Shown in pieces: positions 23,325 through 44,339 of a DNA stretch of 64,000 bases (position 1 is the first letter of the stretch; each line of letters opens with the position of its first letter). A model generated the notes under the pieces. The model was not told the origin of the DNA. It saw only the letters and a list, made by a program, of their open reading frames with translations, and did no database searches. The DNA is taken from positions 1-64,000 of the forward strand of contig WEDG01003468.1 in assembly GCA_017591395.1 (NCBI GenBank), in the 5' to 3' direction. Position numbers and translations under genes: made by a program. Source of the stretch: Schistocephalus solidus. Taxonomy: Eukaryota; Platyhelminthes; Cestoda; Diphyllobothriidea; Diphyllobothriidae.

Positions 23325-23520
23325 GTATAAAAAAGGTAATAAGCCAGAAATGGCCCTTCCAGTCTCCCTCGCCTTTGCCGGCAATATTCACCTACCTATT
23401 CTACTACTAGCATTGTGCGGCTGCTAGCGGGGCTCGAGAGTGAGCCTTGAGGCAGAGTAGAATGAATGAGTTCCGTTATCGATCGGTGAGTGTTCATCAA
23501 CGAATTCAAGGTAATAGTTG
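23325..23520 (+). mobile_element. SINE copy S4 (body plus second subunit)
   Basis: The body taataagccagaaatggccc (about 23338) is followed by gctgctagcggggctcgaga and gagttccgttatcgatcggt (to about 23490), which is the segment that precedes the tRNA-like head in copy S1. A tRNA-like head is not clear here. Confidence 0.6.
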
Positions 23521-23799
23521 TCTACGTAAACGCGCGAGAAGACCGAACTCACTCATTCACTAACCCTTTCCCACGCGGCGGTTGACCGTCCACGCATTTC
23601 TGCCGACGACGATATAGGCCGTGTAATTCGTTAAGTAGCAAGCGACTGACCTGCTACCGTAGAAAAATGAGAGAGAGAGAGAGAGATTTACACATCGAGG
23701 GTGTGCCTCACTATAAACTGCATCCGGTGACTAACTCATGAAATATGCCTAAATTCATTTGAGCCAGTTGTGTCAAACCCGGCGGCCTCGGTATGTGAT

Positions 23800-23890
23800 T
23801 AAACTCACGGCTCCCGGTGTTTAGAGCGTTAGTTGTACTCAAGCCTTGCCCTTGCTGTCGTTGGTTCGAATCCCATCGAGACCGCAGTTT
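23800..23890 (+). mobile_element. tRNA-like SINE head (copy S6)
   Basis: gtgtttagagcgttagttg (A-box side) and ggttcgaatcc (B box, 23863-23873) have tRNA-like spacing. It differs from the heads of S1-S5 and the shared body is not seen behind it, so it may be a different SINE family or a tRNA pseudogene. Confidence 0.5.
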
Positions 23891-24060
23891 TTCACAGCTG
23901 GTCAAATGAATTAGTAAAAGCCGTCAAAATATGAGTTAGACAAAGTAGCCAAACGAGGTGGATGGCAAAAACATTACAGTGCAGCAGCCAGGGCCTCAAA
24001 GTTGTTTCTAACCAACAAAGTAGCATTTCCAGTACTGCAGGAAGCAATTGAAAAGAAAAC

Positions 24061-24155
24061 GCGATCATCAGAAACTGAATTTTATTCGCCGAACGTTTCG
24101 CATTCTCATTCGAACTGGAACGACGGGCGAATAAAATCTGGGTTTCAGTGATCGC
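24061..24155. other. Imperfect hairpin of about 95 nt
   Basis: Left arm 24061-24091 and right arm 24124-24155 pair over about 30 bp with a few mismatches (shared core attttattcgcc, outer core gcgatca/tgatcgc), enclosing a loop of about 32 nt. Size and shape are compatible with a precursor microRNA or a tiny palindromic repeat. There is no direct evidence of transcription other than lying within the Rap1 intron. Confidence 0.5.
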
Positions 24156-24409
24156 ACCTCCTTCCCCCAATTACTTTTTGTGCTTTCACTTTACTTAAGG
24201 CCGTTAATTGGTAGTTAGGTGACCTGGTCGACGCATTTGAATCAATTTCTGATTAATTAGAGACTTTACGAGTTCGTGCATAAGAAGGTCGCCCACCATA
24301 AGTTCGAGTGCCGAGAAGACAACAGTAGGAGGCAGCCTATGCGGGCTTAGCCCGAGTAGAACATAGTAAGGCAACGAACGCTTGTGTGAACCCCCTAACC
24401 AACACAGTT

Positions 24410-24569
24410 GATAGGTAGGCGTGTAATACGGGAACGGCATCAATGGGAGTGGGCCAGTCTACAGAACGGTGAAGCGTTGGAAATAAAAATAAATTTATAT
24501 GCCCATCGTTAACGTTCAAATGAGCTGGTTGTTAGCACTGAGATAGACCGTATTACACGCCTACCTATC
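24410..24569. repeat. Perfect 22-bp inverted repeat pair
   Basis: gataggtaggcgtgtaatac... at 24410-24431 is the exact reverse complement of 24548-24569, with a spacer of 116 bp. Similarity continues weakly outside the arms (gttg / caac). Confidence 0.7.
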
Positions 24570-24599
24570 CACGTCAACCCTACCCAGTGGGTTAGTTAG

Positions 24600-27500
24600 G
24601 GTAATCACTCATTACCCGTAGTTATCCTGTCAGACGGAAACCTCAAAAGTCACAGTTTCGAAACGCTTTTTTTTATGGACCGATCTCTCCATTTCCCACC
24701 AGCGGCCTGTCTGACTCAGCCGACTTGGTGATGCGGTTGGTGACGTGGCATGAAGCCGCCGTCCACCGAGAGACAGAGAGGCGCCTAGAAGTCGCTGGGG
24801 GCAATGACTTCAGGCAGAAGGAGTCACGTCTTGTCGGTTTGTGGGATGCGGGTCATGGACCTTTTAATGCACTCCCGTCAGCTGCCCTTTGAAGCAGAGG
24901 GGACACTTGTGAAATTTCATATAAGTTACTCCCACCAGCGCAACGCTTTTAGGTGGACATTTTTCCCCGTAACGCTTACTGTTTGCGGTTTTTGTTTCGA
25001 TATTATCAGGAAACCAAAGTAACTTGAAGTAGTTATCCCGATGCGGCATCTCGCATGGAGTTAGTGAAGCCAGGGTCTAAGGCAAAAAAACAAGGAAAAC
25101 CACGGTTTGGACGACTGCCATATCAGGAGGGCAATTGAAGAAAGTATTAGAATGCTGTGACAGAAACCCCGGCGCAGGGAAACCTGTTTGTCATAGTACG
25201 GCTACAGTAAAAGTCTTCAAAGGCGGGGCCGGTTGTGAAATAAGTGGTCCCTCGGTTTTGATCACGGTGCACCTATGATGCCTTCTTCGCGTGCGATTGG
25301 ACAGGTTGTTGTGGGCATAGAAAGGGACACAAATTACAGTCACGGTGAATGCTGCTGAAATTTAACCCCCAAACGCCTACACTGTTGTGCCGGAAGGTTT
25401 TAGATGGTGGATAGAGGAAAACTACAGGAAACCGCTCCTCCGGAAGGTCGTCCCACGAACCGCTGTGTGCCAAGCCATGATTTAACCGAGTTTTTGGAGG
25501 AGCCGAAGGATGACGGTTGGCATGCTCTAGCCGAGAGGGGCGGCTCGACAGACACTACAGAGCACAGAGGAGCAGTCGATGATGGAAAGAATTTAGAGAG
25601 GGCAGACAACTTTCTATGTTTTTTTACACTATTACTTTTCACGCATTTGAAGCATTCGTGGCTGAAGGGATATCACTCAGTCCCAGGGTGCTATCGTTAG
25701 GGGTAAATGAAGGCTAATAACAGCAGACGTCTTGGAGAGACACTGAAGTTGAGACCACAAGCTCCAGTGCCTCCCGTAAGAAACTGACGAGGTAATACGG
25801 ACGGGGCTGCCTCCTCCTCCGTCTTCTTCTTACCCAATCCTGGCACAACTCATTTTCACCAAAGACGAAACTAGTGGGAAAGTGGTGACTTTGGCACCTT
25901 AAAAGGGGAGTTGGGACTGTGTGGAGGGGTAGGCGAAGGGGTGTGCGAAACAGGCAAGATATGGTAGGTGGTCCCTGCCGCACACCGAAAACTCTTCCCA
26001 TCGACTTTACCACGCGTCTTCCCATGCATAATTGCTGTATATCGACAAGGTTTGTCCCAAGAGGGCGTCTCACATCCTCGCCTCCACCACACAGCCGACC
26101 GGGACGCTGACAGTGATGGTCCCGCCCCAAGTAAGCAACCGCTAGGAAACATGACGGATGCAGCGCAAAAAGCCAAAGGGCAGGGAGCGGTAACGCGCGA
26201 GAGGTACATAGGAATGCGCGGTAAAACAAGAAATCATCATTAAGCTACCGGCCAAAAACAGTGCACAATCGCACCAGTGGAAAATTCATATTACATTACA
26301 GAAATTGAATTTACTTTGATTGACTTATTAAATTCAGTGACGGAAATCGGAATGGAGGGAGTGCGGGAAGCGTGCATACTTATTCAATTTAGGCAACGCG
26401 TAAAAGGCATTTGTTTCGGAAGGAGGCAGTTTCAAAGTTCTCTTGTTAAGGAAAAATTGGCTGACAGTCTGGCTCAAACCTGTACCACCAAGGGCTGTTT
26501 GCGTCCGTTTTTCTGTTCAAGGGAATAAACTGCAAGAAAAGAAATTCTCTACCAAGTGTCTCTGGGAGCCTGAAAATCAGATTTTACAAATCCAGGTATG
26601 AAAACTCCTTATTTTCCACATGGACTGAGGAGTTGATTCAACCTTCAAAATTCCAATCTGGGTACGGTATAATTATTAGCCCTAAACAAATACATAGTGT
26701 CCGTGACACGCTGGCACGTGATAAAAACGTTGAGACGGTTTCTTTGTCTGCAGTCGATTTCGAACCGCTACGGAAAACAGCAACCGAAGGTCTGCAACGT
26801 GAGTCGTTAGTACTTACTTCAAGTAAGGTCATTCAGCGATGAATTATTGGTGACAAAACCGTACCTGCAAGGCAGCTCTAGAAACTACGAAGACAAAGAT
26901 CATTTGTTGGACATTATATGCACGTCAAAACTATCTACAGGGAGCATATACAAAATAAATTGGGCCCCTGCATAGTAACGAAATTTGGAGGACATGAAAA
27001 ACTCCCTTTTCAAGGAGGAAACTGACCAGAGAACGGTTTTCGTTTTTCTAAGGAGTGGGATAGTCAGAGTGCCTCATTCTATAAGTGTTTACAGTAACGG
27101 TATGGTCTTCTTTTTAAACAAACCTACAAAGTCGACCTAGGTGGTTATGCATGGGGAGTAGTTACCCCGAAAATACACTGCACTGATTACTACTTTTACG
27201 GACAGCAGACCGCGTGGGCGTTTAGATGGCCATCAAATCAGGACAGCAATCGAGCTGGCAGTCAACAACAAACACTGGTAACAACAAGGCCCTCAAAATA
27301 CTATTTCGCCAGCATCTGCCTGCATACGATAAATTCTCCACGGATCTGTAAATTTAGACTGTTAGCATTGGACTGGAAATGGCCAAATAAAGAAAGACAA
27401 CATTAGCCTCGCACTGTGTAGAGGGTCAAGGCCTACCGAATGCCTTACAGGGTTCCGTCAAGCAGTGTGCGCTGGCTACCGTAGAGGTAGCTGTAAGCAG

Positions 27501-30020
27501 GTTACGCATACCGGTCCTATGAGCACAGAGGAACTCCCTAAGGTCTCCACAGTTGCCAAAGGCACTGAGTCAGTCGCTTGTCACCGTCTCCGTGCTCACC
27601 ATCCCCCCAACGTTGAGCAGAAGACATTGACTGAAATTTCTAGTTCAGCTACAGCAGGATTTTCTACTTGCCTGCAATTTTTTTATTGCCACAACAACAT
27701 CCAGTAGATTGCCTAACTCATGAAATGTCTATATTAGAATTTGAGGTAGTGGCAGGGTGTTAGTTCTGTTTGTTGTGCTAAATTGATGAACAAAAAACTC
27801 TTTAATAAAAAAGAGATCACTTTAGATCAGTTTATTCATGGGTTAACGGGGCTAAATGGGGCGAAATCCGATGTTTCTTGCTATCCAGGAATTTTTCTAC
27901 GTTATTTCAAGCTACAGGTCAAAACAGTTTGCTTTTCTGCGCAGTACTATGAATGAAAATGTGGAATATATCCTTTCGGATAACGGAAAATTTTGTTTTG
28001 TTTTCACGAAAATCAGGTGAATGCAAGTTTGAGAGATAACATTGTTTTCGGAAAATGATGACACATTTAGTTTAAAAAAATCAAGTTTTGCAAAGTTATG
28101 ACGTTTTGTGCCAAAAAACGCTGTAATAAACTTTTGTTAATGTAATTTGTTTTACCACACCGATAGTTAGTACCTTAAACGCGCATATATACGAGACGCG
28201 ATGATACACCACGACTTTTCGCAGTCACGGCGTACGCGAATCCTGAAAATACAATTTTGATCTGCAGTTGACTATAAATGAATAAGGAAATTTGAAACGG
28301 AAGGGGCAGAAAATTCATATTTTATCGCAAAATCTGAGTATATATTCGGCCACTCTTTTGTGTGTTCAAACGCTTAGAACTCGACTGAGAAGTTAGTAAA
28401 GATATCGAAAAATGCTCCAATAGAAATAGGAAAGAGAGTTTTTTAAATTTTCAACGGAAATTGTATCCCTAATTTTCAGTGAAGTCGCATATTTGGTCAA
28501 ACGGTCCCAGTTTTTTCTTGACTTCCCATTGAAAAAACATTAATTACGCAGACATTCGACAGCGAAACATCTCATTGAAGCACTTTTTAAAAAAGGTAAC
28601 TTATGGTAGGAAATTTTTTAACTAATTATAGGCATATATTTTTCCAGTTTTTGTTGTGGACATTCATTTTTCATGGCAGCGAGGTTTCGTGTTTAAGCGA
28701 GTCTACAAATATGACCCAGACGGCCGTCCGCATTAGAAATAATGCCCAAAAAGTCACTGCTTCCGTAAATGCTTTTAAGAAATATGTTATTTTGAGGGTT
28801 TTACCAAACACATCGAACGGAATGTACATTTATGGGCAGTCGACTGAAAACACTGAAAATCGTAAAGAATTCACCTCATTTTCAAGGACTATCTGCAACT
28901 CATCGTAATAGAAAACTCAAAATATTTATAATGAAATTTAACAATATAAATTTCATGTTTATATACACCAAATTGTACGTTTACGATTTCACCTGACGAT
29001 TCTATTTAAATTTATTAGTCATCGACCGACCTGTGAACATGTAAATTTATGAAATATTGTATTTCTTTGACGTCCCTATCAGCGCAATGAAGCGAAAATC
29101 TACTTGTCTTGGTCAAATGCATCTAAGAAAATGTACAAACGGAAGAAAAACCATGAATTTTTGTGAAACGGTGTTGGAATATACAATTTCATGCTAGGCT
29201 GCTTGATGATAGCCATACTTTACGGTGCATTTAATCTACAGGAATATGCATGAGCAAAACTCTAAAAAAGACTATTTTTAAAAGTAATTTGGCTTTTTCT
29301 GCTTTATTCATTCGTTTAATTGCATGGACAGGCTTCATATTCATTTACAACTTCAGTTTACTCAACTAGGTCAATTTTTCACACTTTTGAAATCCGTACC
29401 TAATGTAAAAAAAGTAGCATTTCTAAACAATGTAATGTTAATTTGTAAACAACAAAAAGCCATAAATTTTCTTACGATCAGTTCTTTATTGTTGTAAAAT
29501 TTTGGTGGACGCAGTGTGCGCTGATTTTGCGAAATGGGCCATAACTCTTCAAATCAATCAGAGTACCGAAAACAGACGCATGCTCATCAGATTGTCTTTT
29601 GAACTTTTCAAAGAGAATTTTAGCAGGGCATTCGGTGATATCGCAAAGGACTTCTTTAATTATTACGTGGCGGACTGACACGGAGTGAACACCAGCATCT
29701 TGCAGGCTAATGACCCTGCTTATCACCGAAAAGAATTTTGGTTCTAGAAAAGCTTATGGCTATAATATGTTTTAGGTTAGATAACAGCGAGCTTCTCAGC
29801 TTGCGGTCTTCGGACAACTTTTTATTCCTGCCAACAGCCCTGACCCCAATTACCACTTAGGAAACTAGACTGGCAGGGGACAAATCAAAACCTCTAAATG
29901 CAGGAGAAGCTCGAACTGGCGCCTAATCATGACAAACCAAACCCTGAAGGACAATGTGGTTGTTTCTATCTCTAAACGACCGATCGCGCAGCCACACAGT
30001 GGCTAGTAGAAGTAGGGGCA
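24600..30020. other. No recognised gene; turns AT-rich from about 26.3 kb
   Basis: Several open frames of 80-171 codons (for example 25404-25700 plus and 25714-26229 minus) have no motif I know and overlap others. From about 27.7 to 29.8 kb the sequence is markedly AT-rich. No transposon ends, RNA gene or exon recognised. Confidence 0.4.
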
Positions 30021-30024
30021 TATT

Positions 30025-30195
30025 AACAATTCTGACAAAGACATCGGAGACTGGAATGTCCATTTCTAGATTATTAGCCGTCATCAGCCAGCCATACATA
30101 GCCCCAGATTCTGTAACCCCTGAGGCCCGAACTCGCGATCTATTGGTTAGTGGTCCAAGACCCTAACCAATTGAGTCACGGACTAGTTTTCCTGT
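30025..30195 (-). mobile_element. tRNA-derived SINE (copy S5)
   Basis: On the minus strand the head is gactcaattggttaggg (A box) and cgagttcgggcc (B box), followed by the body with ggctgatgacggctaataat, gaaatggacattccag and gatgtctttgtcag. This is the closest relative in the window to copy S1 in head and body. Confidence 0.75.
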
Positions 30196-30199
30196 TAGT

Positions 30200-39230
<9,031 letters not shown>

Positions 39231-39236
39231 AGCACC

Positions 39237-39312
39237 TGGTTTTATTCGCACCCGTGACCTCTTTCCCCATCGATCGGCGCTCCTAACCACTCAGATAAGA
39301 TTGAAGAGACGA
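39237..39312 (-). mobile_element. Possible tRNA-like SINE remnant
   Basis: On the minus strand cttatctgagtggttaggag and ggtcacgggtgcgaataa have the spacing of A and B boxes, but the B box departs from consensus and no shared body follows. Weak. Confidence 0.35.
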
Positions 39313-39319
39313 ATGTTGA

Positions 39320-41430
39320 CACAGTATACATTCGGAACCGAATAATTTACTTCAGTTCATTAAATCATTTTGCTATTCGTGTGGCAAAATCATGGTGGAA
39401 ATGCAAATTTTATATTAACTTGACGCGGTGAACAACAGAAATAAACCTGAAATAATGCTCTGTGCTACCAAACCTCCAAAGTGCTTACACGCTGTAATGA
39501 ATGCATGTAACTCGCATCCAGGTGTACAATATTAGATGGGAGTCTATACCTCTTCACAGAAATAATAAATAGTTTTTTTGTTATTTTAAGCGTCCATAGG
39601 GTCCTACCTTAACAGAGTTCGCACAAAGGCAAAATAATGACAATGCGCACACCGGTGCTCTGTGTGAGAGGCCAAATATGCAGAATTAAGAAATGATTTT
39701 GTTAAGGATAGATGGCAGTATTCTTCGCATCCACCGGTGATTTATACTTTTAAAACTATAGCAAAAATTGGAAGGAAAAAGGGTGAGCTCAGACAGAGGC
39801 TGTAAAAAACTCCTGCAATTAAAGTGAGGAAACAGTTCAGGGTGACCCCACTTTACAAAAGTGACGGGGAAAAATACTGCTTCGCGAACAGACACGGAGG
39901 AGCAACGTAGTTTGCTTCTGAGTGTAGGATGAAAATATAAAGGCGATCCAGCAAATGGGTACAAAGAAGACAATATATTGTGCTCACTGGTGCTTTTTCA
40001 CTTGAGAACAGACAAATATGTTGAGGCCTTGATATCTCAGCAGTCAGAATGGAATTCTAATTAGGGTTATTGGCAAATGAAAGGAGGGGATTTCAACCGT
40101 GCGTGTCAATATGACTCCGAATGTTTGACTGAGGGATGGGTTTTGGAGACATCGTTATCTACACCTTATTCTCTATCTTAGTATAGAAGACACGTTGCTT
40201 GCAAATAACTCCCGATTGGATTGCTCATTTTCATAAGTTTTGGAGTTATTACTTGCACGTGAAAATTCTGTGACTGTCCAAATATTCCTTTACTGCGGAT
40301 TTTTCTAAGTCCTGGAGGTTATTCATGCGAGGAGTACAGGTTTCAACGTTCAACTGCTTCGAAAATTAATGCCAGTGGTTTAAAGTTTGATCTGCTCTCA
40401 ATCGTTGAATTAGAAGTCACAACAAAGGCTGAGCCGTTGCATGCCTCTTACATGCTTTTTTCTTCTTCTAATTCGCATACGAGGTATGAAAAACAGGACG
40501 CTCACAATTTATCTGCGCGGGAGAACATTTCACCCCGCGATCGGGGGTCAAACCTTCGCCGATACAATATATAGAGCACTACTACCACCATGTTTTTAGC
40601 TCGGTGTTTTTAGGATAAAATAAATTCTTTATTGTGAGCGTAGAGTCGCAAATAAAAGAGTGAGTCCAAGATTCTTTAATGCACAGGACAGCTGGATAAA
40701 TCTCAACGGCAACAGTTGTTGGTTCAGTTATCTTTTTTACGATTGATCTCTCGTTGATTGAAACTTTACTTAGCGTATTCCTGGGACGCAGGTTACGTTC
40801 ATTAGTATTAAGTTTTTAGACTTGAGAGTGGAGTAGTAAATTGCGGAGTAGAAGGGATAAACGGAAGTTAAAATTGATGTGGTCTACAATTTTGTTAGTT
40901 GTTATCGTTAACTAAAATAGGATTTCTGTAGAAAACATACTTGGGTGGCATACTTGGAGGGAAAGGATATTTTGTGTGGTTTAAAATATAGATCAAGGTC
41001 TAAAAGTAGGATTATGAAGAAGTTCGACATGATATGTAGGGAGAATTTAATTTAAAAATGGAACCAGTGGTTTTGAAAACTGTTAACATAATGATTTGGC
41101 TTCGATAATTGGGGATTCTGAGTTGTTGGGTTGAGAAAAATAACTGACGAAATTGTATGCATTTAGTGTAGATGTCAAAGCATTAGCAGGGTTCCCAACT
41201 GAAATGCAATTTCTAATTTTTGGAAATCGGACTAGGAATATGCATAGATTTGCCGGGAATATTGCTAGGTTTACTAGATTGAACAGCTGGGAACGGTGTC
41301 ACTTTATTGAGGGCATCTGTTATTCGCCCTTGAGCTCCGTTTTAACATTCAAAATTGTCAATAGAATAAACTTTTACAGTAATAAATCAGACAAATGTAA
41401 ATGTCAGGTCATCGATATGTGTGGGTAAGG
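39320..41430. other. AT-rich, no recognised gene
   Basis: A further weak B-box-like site is present on the minus strand near 40545-40555 (ggtttgacccc). Nothing else recognised. Confidence 0.4.
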
Positions 41431-41439
41431 CGTAAGCTG

Positions 41440-42906
41440 CCACTACTGACACCATCTTCATTATATGTACCATATTTTCTCAGCAAATGATTATTTAGTT
41501 TGCATTTAAATGTGTCAACAGTTTATGTAAGGACCACCTCGTCAGGGAGTCCATTCCATACTCAAAGGAACCTCTGCGAAAGGGCGTTCTGATGGACGTC
41601 CGTATGAACCAACTTCCTCTGCAGTTAAAAGGGATGACCCCTCAGATGTTCCGTCTCAACCAATTCAAAGAAGTCAGCAAATTCTAGGGCACACTCGCGG
41701 TCTCTGACAATCCGGTAGGTTTGGACGAGATCACCACGTAGTAGCCTGTAATTGATGGGAAATCAAATCAAGTTCAGCCAATCTGACATTGTAAGGCAGA
41801 TGACTAAGGTTCTTGACCATCTTCGTAGCCCTCGCTTGCACTCCTTCCAGCTGTATATAATCCTTCTTAAACCACGGACGCCAGGCCTAGATGGCATATT
41901 CCAAGTGAGATGGAACAAATGCCCCGTAGGTTTTTCGGAAGAGCTCCTTATCAATCTGCACGAATCCACGTCTGAGCTCAAATAAGACCTGTGTCGCGCG
42001 TTTACCTGTCTTTATTTGTTGTGAGGATGGTTTGAGTGAGAATTTTATTAGAACACCGAGGTCCTTCTGTACCTCGACAATCACAAAGGGCTGCCCATTG
42101 AGAAGGTATTGGTAGGGATCATTCTCCTTACTGGTCCTTCTGGTACGGAGCCTTAGGACCACACACTTCCCAACGTTAAGATTTAAGAGCCAGCGAGCAG
42201 ACCAGCTGCTAAGATGTTTGAGACTCTCTTGAAGTGCGTGCCTATCGGCATCACATATGATAGTCCTCCACAATTTAACATCGTCTGCAAACATGACAGA
42301 ACTGCAAACCAAGTCATCGACACAGTCACTAATGAAGACTTAGAAGAGTAACGGCTCTAAGACGGAGCCTTGTGGGATACCACGAAGAACCGGAATAGGT
42401 GTTGACTTCGAAGTATCGATGCACACAGTTTGCAATCTACCTGTAAGAAAATTTGCGATCCGTGTCAGCAGCATTCCTCTTATTCCAATTTCAGATAATT
42501 CATATATAAGCCGTTTGTGTAAGACACTGTCAAAAACTTTCTTGCAATCTACGTAGATGACTTCAATCCTACCATCTTCTTCCAATGCGCGATTCCACTG
42601 CTCTGTGGAAAGCAATAAACTGGAAAGATAAGAGAGTTTCTGTCTGAAGCCATGCTGGAGCTCTGAGGGTAATCGGTTTTCCTACAAGAACTTCATGGTC
42701 GCCTTCTTAATTATTGATTCCATTATTTTACTGCAAATGCACGTCAGACTGAAAGGCTGATAATTGTTGACATAAGATCGAGCACCCCTCTTGTATATGG
42801 GGTATATATTGGCTGCCTTCCATTCGAATGGCAGTTTCCTTGATTCAAATGACGAATTGAATATATGCGCTAGTGGTTTGGAGAGTTCGCTGGCAAGTTC
42901 TTTCAA
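41440..42906 (-). pseudogene. LINE A reverse transcriptase
   Basis: Three frames carry consecutive RT blocks. 42682-42906: FESRKLPFEWKAANIYPIYK and NNYQPFSLT. 42340-42615: VIYVDCKKVFDSVLHKRL, GIRGMLLTRI and GIPQGSV. 41887-42312: the catalytic box MFADDVKLW followed by WLLNLNVGKC and QKDLGVLI. The tail runs to about 41440 (TYRIVR, FADFFEL, WNGLPDEVV). FADD itself is intact, but palm Asp context shows VDCKKVFDS where VDFSKAFDS is usual, and frameshifts separate the blocks. Presumed dead copy. Confidence 0.88.
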
Positions 42907-43207
42907 GAATTTTGCCGGTTAATCGTTTGGACCAGATGACTTCACTTCTTTCAGATTTCGCAGTTCTCGTTCCTCGAGAGGTTCCTGGAGGAGTATATAT
43001 TCAAGCATTGAACCGACGTCTATAACAGCACTGTTGACGTGGTCAAGCTGAAGTTCCGGATCTAGTGAATACCAAGGCAAAGAACCGACCTAAATGCTCG
43101 GCTTTGTCGCAATTTTCAACGACTTCAACACCCTTCCCATCCATGAGTACTGCGAATTGGTCCTTGTTTTTTAATCGACTATTGATATAAGGAAAAAAAT
43201 TTGGTTT

Positions 43208-43414
43208 TTATTCAGCCTGTTGAATAATTCTTGATTCATAGTTCTTCCTTGCCTGATGAATCATTTTTACAGCGTTTCTTTGATGACGATATTCTTTGAG
43301 ATGCTCTGCTGACCCTGTTTCCATGAATACCTTCCATTTTTCATTCTTCTTTAACTGACTGTTAAGTTTTATTGTTAACCAGGCGGGGCGACTCGTCTTT
43401 TTTTGCACCTCCAC
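43208..43414 (-). pseudogene. LINE A connector between endonuclease and RT
   Basis: The frame reads RPAWLTIKLNSQLKKNEKWK and later YRHQRNAVKMIHQARKNYE. The W..........K..l......h......Y...RN.V....R..YE pattern is the usual connector ahead of the RT palm in CR1/Jockey-like elements. It is in a different frame from the domains on either side. Confidence 0.75.
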
Positions 43415-43559
43415 TGGACAAAAACGGTCAATCAGATCGAGTGATACTGTCTTAAATGATCGCCAGTCATCCTCGTGATTCCCTTTTAGCTAACAATCCC
43501 ATCTCATAGACATCAGTTCTTTCCTCATCGCGTTAAAATCAGCCTTTTCATCTATTTTG

Positions 43560-44280
43560 CTAGCATTCCATTTCATTCTGGCACTGAGAATAAAGTGAGT
43601 AATCCCACATCAGCGTACTTTGGTCACTCTTACCGAGGGGTGCAATAAAATACACTTCATCAATGCTAGAGAAGTCCTTCGTTGATACTAGCTCCAGGCA
43701 ATTTTCTCTCTGGTTCTCTCTAAATATCGTTGGTATGTTAACCTTCTGTACCAGAGGTTGGTCAAGAGTGGGGTCCATTAGCTTGTGGCCGAAGGAAGTT
43801 GGTGCACCGTCAACTGTCAGATTAACCCAGTCTTCTATATGTGCATTGAAATCTCCAGCAATAAGCACCTCCTGGTGACTTGCTTCTTCCTTGAGCAAAT
43901 GGAGGGGGACTCATCAGCTGCACTTGGAATGTTCGGTGGTCTGAAGATCGTCAATAATTGTAGGTTTTGTGAACAATACTTTTTAATCTTTTATCCAGAG
44001 AAATTCATTTTCAACGAAAATGGCGTGCGCTCGTTCGACTGCCGAGATTCCTGTTCGAACACATACGGCCACTCCTTCTCCCTGTCTATTTTCTCAATCT
44101 TTTAGAAAAAGTTGGTATCCATCTATCGAAACCTCGCTATCTACGATTTCGGCTTTGAGCCAAGTTTCCGTTATGGCAACGACATCGGGGAGTTCGGTCT
44201 GATACTTGTGCTTTGAGTTCGTCTCCTTTCAAAAGGATACTCTGAGCATTGATAAACAAACATCTCAATTTAGACTGGGT
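43560..44280 (-). pseudogene. LINE A endonuclease (EEP) domain
   Basis: Target-nicking apurinic-type endonuclease of the LINE. Visible: INAQS at the start, PDVVAITETWL with the catalytic Glu in another frame, DGYQLFLKD, GEGVAVCVRTG, then LIAGDFNAHIEDW and near the end LGKSDQSTL. The last motif normally has His (SDH), the catalytic base of this family; here it is Gln. In-frame stops occur (after FLKD and before the GDFN part) and the frame changes at least twice. It could not make an active nuclease. Confidence 0.85.
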
Positions 44281-44339
44281 TAACTCCTCCATATAGACTT
44301 TCTGCGCATTTCGTGTGATTGAATACTAGAGTCTGTCAT

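Larger units (their letters stand above)
41440..44330 (-). mobile_element. LINE A: CR1-like non-LTR retrotransposon, nearly complete ORF2
   Basis: In minus-strand order: endonuclease start (about 44280, NAQS region), endonuclease, connector, RT palm, thumb and the usual C-terminal segment with WNGLPDEVV (about 41520). The order and spacing are those of the EEP endonuclease plus RT proteins of the CR1/Jockey group. The coding frame is broken repeatedly, so this is a relic, though unusually long. It lies just downstream of an ORF1-like region (44340-45660). A related endonuclease-start fragment is found at 59735-59950. Confidence 0.85.

Noticed and set aside
23863..23873. B-box match suggesting a functional tRNA gene
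   Set aside because: No complete acceptor stem could be paired by eye; treated as a SINE head or tRNA pseudogene.
25404..25700. 98-codon plus-strand frame, acidic, possible exon
   Set aside because: No motif and no convincing splice partner; could be chance.
25714..26229. 171-codon minus-strand frame with an Arg run
   Set aside because: No recognisable domain, overlapped by two opposite-strand frames and another minus frame; the Arg run comes from a GA/CT-rich patch.
29478..29726. 82-codon minus-strand frame considered as a transposase remnant
   Set aside because: No DDE or helix-turn-helix pattern could be recognised and no terminal inverted repeats were seen around it.
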